Under the pieces are notes generated by a model. That model worked only from the letters and a program-made list of their open reading frames with translations, was not told the DNA's origin and ran no database searches. A stretch of DNA of 64,000 nucleotides from CAVPWP01 sp963709395 (GTDB taxonomy: Bacteria; Pseudomonadota; Alphaproteobacteria; Rhodobacterales; Rhodobacteraceae), in NCBI GenBank assembly GCA_963709395.1, contig CAVPWP010000008.1, forward strand, positions 372,001-436,000, read 5' to 3'. Below, piece after piece: positions 51,771 to 60,515 of the stretch. The position numbers and the translations under genes were made by a program. Within the stretch, counting starts at the first letter, position 1. Every line of letters begins with the position of its first letter.

Positions 51771-52633
51771 TTGAGCCACCTCTCGGACCGGGCCCGCAGC
51801 CAGATGTAAAGCGCGTTCGCGGCCCCGGTGATGACGATCATCCCGAAGGCCAGCGCATAGCCCAGCCCGGGCGAGCCCAGCACGTCGCCGCGGATCTGGC
51901 TGAAAAGCAGGATCGGCGCGATGTTGAGCTGCGGACCGGCCAGCGCAAAGGCGGTCGCGACCGCCCCGAAGGAGTTGGCGAAGAGAAGCGCGAAGGTGCC
52001 AAGGATGGACGGAAAGAGGATCGGAAGCGCGACCATACGCCAGTACTGGAAGCCGGTGGCGCCCAGCACCGACGCGGCCTCGCGCCACTCGCGCTTCAGC
52101 CCGTCGAGCGCTGGCGTGATGATCAGGATCATCAGCGGGATCTGGAAGAAAAGGTAGGTTAGGATCAGCCCCGTCGTCGAAAAGAGGTTGAACCCGTAGG
52201 CGCGCAGGTTGATCCCGAACTCGGTCCGAAGCCAGACGGTGATCAGGCCCACCGGCCCGATCGTCGCGATGAAGGCGAAGGCAAGCGGCACACCCGCGAA
52301 GTTCGACGCCACGCCCGAAAAGGTCAGCATCGGCGACCGCAGCGGTTTGGGCAGCCCGCCCAGCACAACGGCCGCGGCCATCGCAAAGCCGATCGCGCAG
52401 CCGAACAGCGCCGACCAGAAACTGACCCGGATCGAAACCCAGTAGGCGTTGCGGATGGTCCGGGTGTTCAGCCCGAGGATGTTGTCGAAGGTGAACCCGC
52501 CGTCCGGCCCGCGGAAGGCGCCGAACACGATGTAGAGCGACGGCAGGATCAGGAACAGGACGACGAAGGCGAAGAACGGCAGCACGCCAAGCCAATGCAG
52601 CGGAAACCGGCCATTGCGCGGGGATAGGGCCAT
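51767..52633 (-). CDS. Fe3+/polyamine-type ABC permease, first subunit (PotB-like)
   Basis: ATG 52633 gives 288 residues; the longer frame to 52690 is not supported. Six predicted helices are present, with EAA loop EWREAASVLGATGFQYWRMVALPI. The N-terminal LPFFAFVVLFLILPSLYIVFGAF helix and the large first periplasmic loop are typical of PotB-like permeases. Its stop overlaps the second permease start by 4 bases, and the binding-protein gene lies 64 bases upstream. Confidence 0.88.
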   Translation of the reverse strand: MALSPRNGRFPLHWLGVLPFFAFVVLFLILPSLYIVFGAFRGPDGGFTFDNILGLNTRTIRNAYWVSIRVSFWSALFGCAIGFAMAAAVVLGGLPKPLRSPMLTFSGVASNFAGVPLAFAFIATIGPVGLITVWLRTEFGINLRAYGFNLFSTTGLILTYLFFQIPLMILIITPALDGLKREWREAASVLGATGFQYWRMVALPILFPSILGTFALLFANSFGAVATAFALAGPQLNIAPILLFSQIRGDVLGSPGLGYALAFGMIVITGAANALYIWLRARSERWLK

Positions 52634-52697
52634 GCGTTCTGGGGGTCCTGTCGGTCTTGGGACGGGTGCGGCCCCGATGGGCCGCACCACGCGCGCT

Positions 52698-53807
52698 TTA
52701 CTGGACGACTTCGGCGCCGACCACCGAATCCCAGCCGGCTTTCACGCCTTCGGAGTTCGCGTTCACCGCGTCGATCGACGGGAAGGCCGCGGCTTCATAG
52801 GCCTCGGCCGGGGGCAGGGCATCCATCAGCTCCTGCGGGATGACGCCCCGTGCGACCATGTCGTTGAAGCGGATCGGATGGCAGTAGCCCTTGAGCCAGC
52901 CAAGCTGCCCCTCGTCGCTGTAGAGATACTCCATCCACAGCTTCGCGGCGTTGGGGTTGGGCGCATAGGCGCTGATCGCCTGGACATAGACCCCGGCCAG
53001 AACCGCGTCCGACGGAACGACGACCTCGACCGGCGGGTTGCCGGCAAGGGTGTCGCGCATCGACAGCGCGTTGTAGTCCCACTGGATCACGATGGGCGTG
53101 GTGCCCTGCGCCAGCGTTCCGGCCTTGCCGATCACCGGCACGAAGTTGCCCGCATCGTTCAGTTCCTTGAAGAACTGAAGCCCGGCCTCGGCGCTGGCGG
53201 CCCCGGGATCGGCGCCGCGCGCCATCCCCGCTGCCATCACGCCCAGGATCGCCTGGTTCGACGCGCGCGGATCGCCTGCAAGCGCCACCATGCCAGCGTA
53301 CTCGGGCTTGAGCAGATCCTCGAACGACGTCGGAACGTTGTCGACGATATCCAAGTTCACCGAAATCGCCATGACGCCGTAGTAGTCGCCGTACCAGTGG
53401 CCGTCGGCTTCCTTGGCATCGACCGGAATCGTGTCCCAGGTCGACACCTTGTAGGGCTGAAGAAGCCCTTCCGACTGTGCCGCCGGGCCGAAGGACAGGC
53501 CGATATCAAGCACGTCGGGGGCCTGCGGGCCGGTGTTGCCCATGTTGGCGCGCACCGCCTCGAGCTCATCCGCGCTGCCCGCATCGGGGTTCAGTTCGGT
53601 GATGTCGAGAAAGGGGTACTTCTCCTTGAATGCGGCGATCACCTCGCCGTAGTTGCACCAGCTGTGCGGCAGCGCGATGGTCGAGAGCCGACCTTCGGCC
53701 TGTGCGCCCGCGACGAGCTCGTCCATGCTTTGCGCCATGGCTGGCACCGGCAGGCCCACCGCCATGGCGACGACCGCGCCGATTACTGTCCGTCGTGTGG
53801 TCTTCAT
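52698..53807 (-). CDS. ABC transporter substrate-binding protein, Fe3+/polyamine/thiamine type
   Basis: From ATG 53807 the product has 369 residues. The N-terminus, MKTTRRTVIGAVVAMAVG with cleavage after AMA near residue 25, contains an RR pair and could be Sec or weak Tat. The mature start (DELVAGAQAEGRLSTIALP) and the later PNPNAAKLWMEYLYSDEGQ block are standard for family 1/6 periplasmic binding proteins of iron, thiamine, phosphonate or polyamine importers. It is the first gene of the minus-strand operon. Its GGAGACAG ribosome site is just upstream of the start. The ligand is not predictable. Confidence 0.88.
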   Translation of the reverse strand: MKTTRRTVIGAVVAMAVGLPVPAMAQSMDELVAGAQAEGRLSTIALPHSWCNYGEVIAAFKEKYPFLDITELNPDAGSADELEAVRANMGNTGPQAPDVLDIGLSFGPAAQSEGLLQPYKVSTWDTIPVDAKEADGHWYGDYYGVMAISVNLDIVDNVPTSFEDLLKPEYAGMVALAGDPRASNQAILGVMAAGMARGADPGAASAEAGLQFFKELNDAGNFVPVIGKAGTLAQGTTPIVIQWDYNALSMRDTLAGNPPVEVVVPSDAVLAGVYVQAISAYAPNPNAAKLWMEYLYSDEGQLGWLKGYCHPIRFNDMVARGVIPQELMDALPPAEAYEAAAFPSIDAVNANSEGVKAGWDSVVGAEVVQ

Positions 53808-54142
53808 AGTTTCTGTCTCCCTGAAAACGGGCGTTGGCCTCGCCCGGTGATCGCCGCCATCACTTGACCCGTCACCGATCCTGAGCGTGGTTTCGCCGCT
53901 GAGCGCAACAAAGCCTGTAATGAGGGTTCTCACAACAAAAAAGATCGGGTCCGCTTGCAGACACTCACCGCGGCCCCCCCGGACGCCCGCGCGGTTCATT
54001 CTGCGTCTTCTGCGCATCGGCTCGCCCGACAAGGCGAAGGGGCGGGTGCCGCAGTGCGCCGGGCACTGGACAGTGGATGCGGTGGCGATAGGTTCCGCGC
54101 ATCGGGCAAGCAGGCCGTAATTGCAGAGAAAAAGGGAAATCG
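53808..54142. promoter_or_regulatory. Divergent intergenic region, 335 bases
   Basis: It separates the importer operon (minus, starts 53807) from the cupin gene (plus, starts 54143). An AT-rich patch at about 53905-53945 is the most promoter-like part. No convincing ORF, tRNA or clear palindrome was seen. The short frames in it lack ribosome sites and family similarity. Confidence 0.4.
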
Positions 54143-54811
54143 ATGGAACTCAACGCGGACTTTACGCAACGCGTGTTGGTGCATTCCGCCGACATGGACT
54201 GGCAGGCGTCGCCCTCGGCCGGGGTCGAGCGGCGGATGCTTGACCGCATAGGCGGCGAAGTGGCGCGGGCCACCACCATCGTGCGCTTTGCTCCGGGGCA
54301 CAGTTTCTCTCCCCACACCCATGGCGGCGGAGAGGAATTCGTCGTGCTCGAGGGCGTCTTTCAGGATGAGAACGGCGACTACCCCGCGGGCACCTATGTG
54401 CGGAACCCGCCGACCACACGCCACACCCCCGGGTCCGAAGAGGGCTGCACGATCTTCGTGAAGCTCTGGCAGTTCGATCCCGCAGACCGGACCCAGTTCC
54501 GCAAGGATATGGCCGAGGCCCTGATCCCGCAGGCGGAGGGCGTCCGCCGCGCCCTGCTGCACCGCGATGCGCAGGAGGAGGTCAGCTACTATGATCTTGC
54601 CCCCGGCGCGACCCTCGAGGTCGACGCACCGGGTGGCATCGAGCTTCTGGTGTTGGGCGGCGGCCTGACCGAAGGCGGTGACTGCCTTGGCGACGGCGCC
54701 TGGCTGCGCCTGCCCGAGGGCCGGGCGCTGTCGGCCGAAGCCGGTCCGACGGGCGCGCGGGTCTGGATGAAGACCGGACATCTGCGCTTCGTGAAGGCGC
54801 CCGATGCGTGA
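54143..54811 (+). CDS. ChrR-like cupin-domain protein
   Basis: The product has 222 residues in two cupin-like halves. The first half has the metal set PHTHGGGEEF with two histidines and a glutamate, and a later histidine (PTTRHTPGSEEGC). The second half (about 125-215) lacks a clear metal motif. The sequence resembles the C-terminal cupin of ChrR anti-sigma factors, but the N-terminal sigma-binding zinc domain is missing, so it is not an anti-sigma factor. A GGGAAA ribosome site precedes ATG 54143. The FAD oxidoreductase follows after 36 bases on the same strand. Confidence 0.75.
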   Translation: MELNADFTQRVLVHSADMDWQASPSAGVERRMLDRIGGEVARATTIVRFAPGHSFSPHTHGGGEEFVVLEGVFQDENGDYPAGTYVRNPPTTRHTPGSEEGCTIFVKLWQFDPADRTQFRKDMAEALIPQAEGVRRALLHRDAQEEVSYYDLAPGATLEVDAPGGIELLVLGGGLTEGGDCLGDGAWLRLPEGRALSAEAGPTGARVWMKTGHLRFVKAPDA

Positions 54812-54847
54812 CCTGCGGGATGCGCCCGCAGAGAGGGGCCAGCCCGG

Positions 54848-55906
54848 ATGAGGACCGAGGTCGCGATCGTCGGCGGGGGGCTGGCCGGGCTGGCCCTTGC
54901 CGATCGCCTGCACCGCGCGGGCGTGGATTTCAGGCTGTTCGAGGCGCGCCCGCAATTGGGCGGCAGGATTGCCGGTCTCGCCAGCCCGACTGGCCGCGTC
55001 GATCTTGGCCCGTCCTGGTTCTGGCCGGGGCAGCCGCGCATCGCGGGTCTGGTCGAAGACCTTGGTCTGCAGGTCTTCGCGCAGCACGCCGCGGGCGATC
55101 CCTGTTTCGAGGACGCGCAGGGCGGGGTGCACCGCGGCATGGGGTTTGCCTCGATGGAGGGGTCGTTCCGTGTCGCCGGTGGCATGATCGGTCTGATCGA
55201 ACGCCTGGCCGCGCGCCTGCCGTCCGAGCGGCTGAACCTGGCCCGCCCCGTGGCTGGGATCACCGGAAAGGGTGCGGTCATGCTTGCCGATGGCGGGATC
55301 TGCGAGGCGCGTCATGTGGTGCTTGCCCTGCCGCCGCGGGTCGCGGCCGGGCTGCGGTTCGAGCCGGGTCTGCCGCCAGCCGTTGTACAATGTCTCAAGA
55401 CGATCCCGACCTGGATGGCCGGGCATGCCAAGTTCGTTGCCGTCTATGATCGGCCGTTCTGGCGCGAGGCGGGCCTTTCGGGCGACGCCATGAGCCGACG
55501 CGGCCCGCTGGCCGAGATTCACGATGCCTCGGGTCCGGATGGCAGCCCTGCCGCGCTTTTCGGGTTCCTCGGGGTGGCGGCGGCGCAGCGCGCGGGCCGT
55601 GGGCCCGAGATCGAAGCGGCCGCCCTGGGGCAACTGGTCCGTATCTTCGGGGCCGAGGCCAGGACGCCCGTGGTGACCGTGATCAGGGACTGGGCCTTCG
55701 AGCCGGAAACCGCGACCGATCGCGACCACGCTCCGCCGCAGGGGCATCCCGCCTACGGGCTGCCGCCGATCCTCGAAGGGCTCTGGGAGGGCCGCCTGCA
55801 TTTCGCCTCGACCGAAACGGCGCCTGAAATGGGTGGCCTGATGGAAGGCGCCCTTGCCTCGGCCGCGCGTGCGGCGGCGCTGATCTCGGGTGTGACGACG
55901 CGTTAG
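54848..55906 (+). CDS. FAD-dependent oxidoreductase (amine oxidase/desaturase fold)
   Basis: The product has 352 residues. The FAD motif VAIVGGGLAGLALADRLHRAG is at about residues 4-24, with the acidic ribose contact Glu at about 33 (LFEARPQLGGRI). The substrate-facing middle holds SPTGRVDLGPSWFWPGQ, and the C-terminal FAD motif is LHFASTETAPEMGGLMEGA. It is a short member of the amine oxidase/phytoene desaturase superfamily. It probably shares a transcript with the cupin gene. The reaction is unknown. A recombinase fragment begins directly after its stop codon. Confidence 0.82.
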   Translation: MRTEVAIVGGGLAGLALADRLHRAGVDFRLFEARPQLGGRIAGLASPTGRVDLGPSWFWPGQPRIAGLVEDLGLQVFAQHAAGDPCFEDAQGGVHRGMGFASMEGSFRVAGGMIGLIERLAARLPSERLNLARPVAGITGKGAVMLADGGICEARHVVLALPPRVAAGLRFEPGLPPAVVQCLKTIPTWMAGHAKFVAVYDRPFWREAGLSGDAMSRRGPLAEIHDASGPDGSPAALFGFLGVAAAQRAGRGPEIEAAALGQLVRIFGAEARTPVVTVIRDWAFEPETATDRDHAPPQGHPAYGLPPILEGLWEGRLHFASTETAPEMGGLMEGALASAARAAALISGVTTR

Positions 55907-55918
55907 GCATTCCGTTGC

Positions 55919-56257
55919 GACAGGGTCGCCGCGAGCATTGACGCAACACTCAAGGAGCGCATCGCGCGACTGCGCGAGGAGCGCGACCTCGCACCGATGG
56001 CCGTCGACCGCGCCGCAGCCGAGCTCAACCCCGCCGCCCGGGTGACCGAGGAAAAGCTCTCCCCGTTCATCGAACTCATGGCCGCAAACCTCCGCACCGG
56101 CTCAATCGAGTTCCGACGCGCCTACCTCCGATCGATCATCGACAAGGTCCAGATCCTCAACGACAAGATCACGATCATCGGTCGGAAGAACCAACTCGAA
56201 CGGGCGATCCTCCTCGGGGACCGCCGGCCCGCCGGAGTTCCCAGTTTTTTTCGGGGA
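55919..56257 (+). pseudogene. C-terminal fragment of a site-specific (large serine) recombinase
   Basis: Reading 55919-56257 gives a coiled-coil-like ATLKERIARLREERDL region and AAAELNPAARVTEEKLSPF. It then gives FRRAYLRSIIDKVQI, the standard end of serine recombinases of this class, and IIGRKNQLERAI with a GVPSFFRGWRK tail. No catalytic domain is present; upstream is the intact oxidoreductase gene. The frame runs straight into the tRNA-Ser gene, ending at its 3' end. Such elements integrate at tRNA 3' ends, so this is probably a scar of an excised or decayed element. Confidence 0.7.
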
Positions 56258-56345
56258 TGGCGGAAGGGGTGGGATTCGAACCCACGGATGCTTTCACATC
56301 GCCGGTTTTCAAGACCGGTGCAATCGACCACTCTGCCACCCTTCC
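56258..56345 (-). tRNA. tRNA-Ser (UGA)
   Basis: On the minus strand the 88-base sequence begins GGAAGGGTGGCAGAGTGG, has anticodon TGA in the loop CTTGAAA flanked by the stem ACCGGT/ACCGGC region, a long type II variable arm, the T-loop GGTTCGAATCCC, and ends CCCTTCC-G-CCA with CCA encoded. The long variable arm and UGA anticodon make it tRNA-Ser reading UCA and related codons. The recombinase fragment abuts its 3' end. Confidence 0.93.
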
Positions 56346-56347
56346 CG

Positions 56348-56694
56348 CGCAGTCGTTCCGGAGATGCTGCCGGGCGTCCTGCCGCATTCTGGGACGCGCA
56401 GTCGCTGCAGTCCGGACCGGATGCCGGCGCCGCAGCGGTGTGTCCGCTTGCGCGCGCCCTGTCAAGCCACCCGGATGCGCGGTCAGCATCGGCGGCTCGC
56501 CGCCTGCCGGGCCGCGAACAACCTGCGTTGCAATGCTGCGCGGGCCTTTCCTTGCGACCGTTCTGCGGCTACACTCCTCTTCGACGCGAGGAACTGAGGG
56601 CACGTCTAGGTGGCCTCTCGCGTCGCGGGCAGAATCGCGCCGGGACGTCCGGCGCAAGCGCGGGGCACATCGCGCGGCAAGATAGGGGCAAGGC
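56348..56694. other. Intergenic region, 347 bases, no gene seen
   Basis: It lies between the tRNA-Ser start and the SPOR lipoprotein gene. It must carry the tRNA promoter (minus) and the promoter of the SPOR gene (plus). It is GC-rich; frames in it lack ribosome sites and family similarity. No strong hairpin with a T-run was seen. Confidence 0.4.
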
Positions 56695-57582
56695 ATGATC
56701 AAGGCATGGACGACGCCAGTCATCCTCGTCGTGGCCGCCGGTCTGGCGGGGTGCGACGAAAACGGAGAGTTCTCTCTCGCCTCACCGGCGGGATCCGAGG
56801 ATTCGGCGTCAGCGACCGCTGCTGCGGCAGGCGGGGGCGAAGTCATCGAGCGCGACGTCGAGTCTCCGGAGGTATTCGAGGCCGCCGAGGCGGGGCTGTG
56901 GGACGGCCGGCCTTCGCTTGGCGGTGTCTGGGTGGCGCACCCGGACGTGTCCGAGCCCGAGCGTGTGCTGATCCGCAATGCCGCAACCGGAAGTGAGGTC
57001 ATCGGCGCGCTGTTCCGGCGCGAACGTGCCAACCCCGGCCCGCGAATCCAGGTGTCGTCAGACGCCGCGGCCGAACTGGGCATGCTGGCGGGACAGCCTG
57101 TGGAATTGGCCGTTGTCGCCCTGCGGCGCGAGGTCATCGAAGTGGCGCCGCCTGCCGCCGCACCGGTCGATGCCACCGCCGAAAGCCTTGATGCGGGCGA
57201 GATATCGACCGCATCGCTCGATCCCATCGCCGCCGCAGCCGCCGCGATCGACGAGGCCGAGGCCGGCGCGGTCACCGCCGTCGCTGCAACGGCACCGATG
57301 GCTGCGCCATCATCCGCACCCGCCGCCGCAACCGCTCCCGCAACCGCGATCGACAGGGCGTATGTGCAGATCGGGATCTTCAGTGTCGAGGCGAACGCCA
57401 ACAACACCGCCGCCAGCCTGCGCAATGTCGGCATCGTTCCCACGGTGCTGCGCCAGGAAAGCCGCGGCAAGGAGTTCTGGCGCGTGATCGTCGGACCGGC
57501 CACGTCGACACAGGAACGCGCGACCCTTCTGCGCCAGGTCAAGGACCTTGGCTTTGCCGACGCCTACTTCGTATCGAGCTGA
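56695..57582 (+). CDS. SPOR-domain lipoprotein
   Basis: The product has 295 residues. The N-terminal signal ends in a lipobox, AAGLAGC, giving lipidated Cys20. A conserved middle domain (about 60-145) contains VWVAHPDVSEPERVLIRN and NPGPRIQVSSDAAAELGML. A long Ala/Pro-rich linker follows. The C-terminal SPOR domain (about 220-293) binds denuded glycan of septal peptidoglycan (AYVQIGIFSVEANANNTA, WRVIVGP). It probably acts at the division site. It lies 3 bases before the D,D-carboxypeptidase gene, as in other alphaproteobacteria. Confidence 0.85.
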   Translation: MIKAWTTPVILVVAAGLAGCDENGEFSLASPAGSEDSASATAAAAGGGEVIERDVESPEVFEAAEAGLWDGRPSLGGVWVAHPDVSEPERVLIRNAATGSEVIGALFRRERANPGPRIQVSSDAAAELGMLAGQPVELAVVALRREVIEVAPPAAAPVDATAESLDAGEISTASLDPIAAAAAAIDEAEAGAVTAVAATAPMAAPSSAPAAATAPATAIDRAYVQIGIFSVEANANNTAASLRNVGIVPTVLRQESRGKEFWRVIVGPATSTQERATLLRQVKDLGFADAYFVSS

Positions 57583-57585
57583 CCC

Positions 57586-58743
57586 ATGATAAGAACGCTT
57601 GTTTCCGCCGCCGCCCTCTGCGCCATCGCACTCCCCGCTCTTGCCGAGTTCGAGACCCGGGCCTCCGCGGCCTATCTCTACGACATGACGACCGACACGC
57701 TCTTGCTGTCGAAGAACGCCGACGTGCCGCTCCCGCCGGCCTCCATGTCGAAGCTCATGACGCTTTACATGCTGTTCGAGGCGTTGCGCGACGGCCGCGT
57801 GACGCTGGACACGCAGTTCCCGGTGTCGACCCGCGCCCGGCAGATGGGCGGCTCGACCATGTTTCTGGACGAAACCGACCGGCCCACGGTCGAGGAACTG
57901 ATCAAGGGCATCATCGTGCAGTCGGGCAATGACGCTTGCGTCGTCGTCGCCGAAGGGCTTGCAGGGACCGAAGACGCCTTCGCACGCCTGATGAACGAGC
58001 GCGCGCCCAACCTCGGCATGACTCAGTCGACATTCGTCAACTCGACCGGCTGGCCGGCCGCGAACCATCAGATGAGCATGCGTGATCTCGGGATTCTGAC
58101 CGAACGGATCATCGAGGACTTCCCCGAATACTATACCTACTTCGCGATCAGCGAGTGGGATTTCGACGGGCGCTCGCCGTCGAACCGGTTCAATCGCAAC
58201 CCGCTTCTGGGGCTGGGGATCGGCGCCGACGGGTTGAAGACCGGCCACACCCAGGAGGCCGGATACGGTCTTGCCGGGTCGGCCGTTCAGGGCAACAGGC
58301 GCGTGGTCTTCGTCATCACCGGGCTCGACAGCCAGGCCGACCGCGCCAGCGAAAGCGAACAGATCGTCAGCTGGGCCTTCCGCCAGTTCGTGGAAAAATC
58401 CGTCGCGGAAGCGGGCCAGGAATTCGCCCAGGCGCCTGTCTGGATGGGCGACCATCAGCGCGTGGGTCTTGTGACGGCCGAGGACATCTCGATCCTCGTC
58501 CCCGCGGTGCAGCGGGAAACGCTCGAGGCGCGGGTGGAATACGAAGGTCCGATCGAGGCGCCGATCACCGAAGGACAGCATGTCGCGGATCTCGTGATTT
58601 CGGTCGAGGGGCTTCCCGAGCGGCGCATCCCCCTGGTGGCCGACCGCGATGTGGCGCGCGGCGGGTTCCTGCCGCGGGCGCGATCGGCGGTTCAGGTGTT
58701 GCTGGCAAGGGCTGTAGGCGGGGCTCAGGTCCTGACGCAATGA
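57586..58743 (+). CDS. dacC: D-alanyl-D-alanine carboxypeptidase (penicillin-binding protein 5/6 type)
   Basis: The product has 385 residues with a Sec signal peptide (cleavage near residue 20, ALA-EF). The three catalytic motifs are present: Ser53-x-x-Lys56 (SMSK), Ser113-Gly-Asn115 (QSGND) and Lys218-Thr-Gly (LKTG). The C-terminal beta domain (about 270-365) is typical of membrane-anchored PBP5/6. It trims the terminal D-Ala from peptidoglycan stem peptides in the periplasm. It overlaps tmk by 4 bases. The symbol dacC is a family-level label; dacA or dacF would be equally possible. Confidence 0.9.
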   Translation: MIRTLVSAAALCAIALPALAEFETRASAAYLYDMTTDTLLLSKNADVPLPPASMSKLMTLYMLFEALRDGRVTLDTQFPVSTRARQMGGSTMFLDETDRPTVEELIKGIIVQSGNDACVVVAEGLAGTEDAFARLMNERAPNLGMTQSTFVNSTGWPAANHQMSMRDLGILTERIIEDFPEYYTYFAISEWDFDGRSPSNRFNRNPLLGLGIGADGLKTGHTQEAGYGLAGSAVQGNRRVVFVITGLDSQADRASESEQIVSWAFRQFVEKSVAEAGQEFAQAPVWMGDHQRVGLVTAEDISILVPAVQRETLEARVEYEGPIEAPITEGQHVADLVISVEGLPERRIPLVADRDVARGGFLPRARSAVQVLLARAVGGAQVLTQ

Positions 58744-59366
58744 CGGCGCGGCCGCGCTTCATCACCTTCGAGGGCATCGACGGGTCGGGGAAATCGACCC
58801 AGGCGCGGCGTCTGGCGGACACCCTGACCGAACAGGGTGTGGATGTCGTACTGACACGCGAACCCGGCGGGTCGCCCGGCGCTGAAGAGATCCGGCGCCT
58901 CTTGGTCGAAGGCGATCCGCACCGCTGGTCGGCCGAAACAGAGACACTTCTCTTCACGGCGGCGCGGCGCGATCACCTGGAAAAGACGATCCTGCCCGCG
59001 CTGAAAGCAGGCCGCACGGTGATCTCCGACCGCTTCGCCGACAGCACCCGCGTTTACCAGGGGGCCGTCCGGGGCGGGGCGCGCGACATGGTCGACACGC
59101 TGCATCGCCTGATGATCGGGCGCGAACCGGACCTGACCTTCGTGATCGACATGGACCCCGCGCTGGCGCTGAAGCGCGGTCTGGCGCGGCGCTCCGGCGA
59201 GGACAGGTTCGAGGATTTCGGGCCCGAGTTCCAGGAACGCCTGCGCGCGGGCTTTCTGGCACTTGCCCGCGCCAATCCCGGCCGGTGCCTTCTGATCGAC
59301 GGCAACCGGCCCGAGGATGTCGTCGCGGCGGACATCGCGGACCGGCTTGCGGGCGCGGATGCATGA
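58740..59366 (+). CDS. tmk: Thymidylate kinase
   Basis: The product has 208 residues from ATG 58740, overlapping the dac stop (ATGA). The P-loop EGIDGSGKST ends at 20. The DR motif is in VISDRFADSTRVYQG, and the LID region reads GLARRSGEDRFE. It phosphorylates dTMP to dTDP with ATP. The order tmk-holB-tatD-MBL hydrolase is a conserved block in alphaproteobacteria and supports the identity. Confidence 0.95.
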   Translation: MTARPRFITFEGIDGSGKSTQARRLADTLTEQGVDVVLTREPGGSPGAEEIRRLLVEGDPHRWSAETETLLFTAARRDHLEKTILPALKAGRTVISDRFADSTRVYQGAVRGGARDMVDTLHRLMIGREPDLTFVIDMDPALALKRGLARRSGEDRFEDFGPEFQERLRAGFLALARANPGRCLLIDGNRPEDVVAADIADRLAGADA

Positions 59367-60505
59367 GCGCGGACGAGGCCCCGCCGGAACCCGACCGCGT
59401 TGGCGAAGCGCCGCATCCGCGGGAAACGGTCCATCTCTTCGGTCAGGACGTCGCGGAAAGCGCGTTTCTGGGTGCCTGGGCCTCGGGCCGCATGCATCAT
59501 GCCTGGCTGCTGACCGGGCCGCGTGGGGTGGGCAAGGCCACGCTGGCCTGGCGGATCGCGCGGTTCCTGCTGGCACATCCGGCGGAGGCGCCCGATGCGG
59601 GGCTCTTTGGTGATGCGCCGTCTGCGCCCGAAACGCTCGACATCGATGCGGCCGATCCGGTCGCGCGGCGTCTTCTGGCGCTGGGTGAGCCGCGTCTGCT
59701 GCTGCTGCGTCGCGGCTGGGACGACAAGAACAAGCGCCTGAAGTCCGAGATCACGGTGGACGAATCCCGCAAGCTCGGGGGCTTTCTGGGGCTGTCTGCC
59801 GCCGATGGAGGCGCGCGCGTGGTGATCGTCGACAGCGCGGACGATCTGAACCCGAGTGCCGCCAACGCGATTCTGAAACTCCTTGAAGAGCCGCCGCGCA
59901 ACGTGGTCTTTCTGCTGGTCAGCCACCAGCCCGCGCGGCTTTTGCCGACGATCCGGTCGCGCTGCCGCACCCTTGCGCTGCGCCGCCTCGAGCCCGATGC
60001 CCTTGCCGCCGCGATGGCGCAGGCTGGGTTCGACCCCGGTCCCGACGCCGCCGCGCTTGCCGAGCTGTCGGACGGCTCCGCGGGCATGGCCGTCCGCCTT
60101 CTGGAAGGCGACGGGCTGGGCCTCTACGCCGATCTTCTGGCCGCCATCGGGTCCGCCCCGCGGATGGACCGTCCGGCGGCCCTGGCGCTGTCCGAGCACA
60201 TGGGGGCGCGGGGCAAGGCCGACCGGCAGGAAATGGGCGTCTATCTCATCGGGTTGCTTCTGAGCCGCCTTGCGCGCACCGGTGCAGGCCACCCGCCCGC
60301 CGCCGAGGCCGCCCCGGGCGAGTTCGAGGTGCTGCATCGCCTTGCGCCCGACGCCGGTGCCGCCCGCGGCTGGGCGGCGCTTCAGTCCGACCTGGGCGAC
60401 AGGCTGGCGCGGGGACTGGCAGTCAACCTTGACCCTCCCACGCTGATCCTCGATACGTTGGTCCGCATCAACGAGGCCGCGGGATCGAACGCCGTCGGCG
60501 CCTGA
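59363..60505 (+). CDS. holB: DNA polymerase III subunit delta prime
   Basis: The product has 380 residues from ATG 59363, overlapping tmk by 4 bases. The AAA+ clamp-loader fold is shown by HHAWLLTGPRGVGKATLAWR (P-loop 52-59), VVIVDSADDLNPSAANAIL and LLEEPPRNVVFLLVSHQP, which is the RFC-box region. The zinc-module cysteines seen in some delta prime proteins are absent. It is part of the clamp loader that places the beta sliding clamp on primed DNA. Confidence 0.94.
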   Translation: MSADEAPPEPDRVGEAPHPRETVHLFGQDVAESAFLGAWASGRMHHAWLLTGPRGVGKATLAWRIARFLLAHPAEAPDAGLFGDAPSAPETLDIDAADPVARRLLALGEPRLLLLRRGWDDKNKRLKSEITVDESRKLGGFLGLSAADGGARVVIVDSADDLNPSAANAILKLLEEPPRNVVFLLVSHQPARLLPTIRSRCRTLALRRLEPDALAAAMAQAGFDPGPDAAALAELSDGSAGMAVRLLEGDGLGLYADLLAAIGSAPRMDRPAALALSEHMGARGKADRQEMGVYLIGLLLSRLARTGAGHPPAAEAAPGEFEVLHRLAPDAGAARGWAALQSDLGDRLARGLAVNLDPPTLILDTLVRINEAAGSNAVGA

Positions 60506-60515
60506 AAGCGCATCC

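Noticed and set aside
53808..54142. Small genes in the divergent gap
   Set aside because: The short frames there have no ribosome sites and no family similarity; the gap is better read as two promoters.
54143..54811. ChrR anti-sigma factor
   Set aside because: The N-terminal zinc-binding anti-sigma domain is absent and no ECF sigma factor gene is adjacent; only the cupin resemblance remains.
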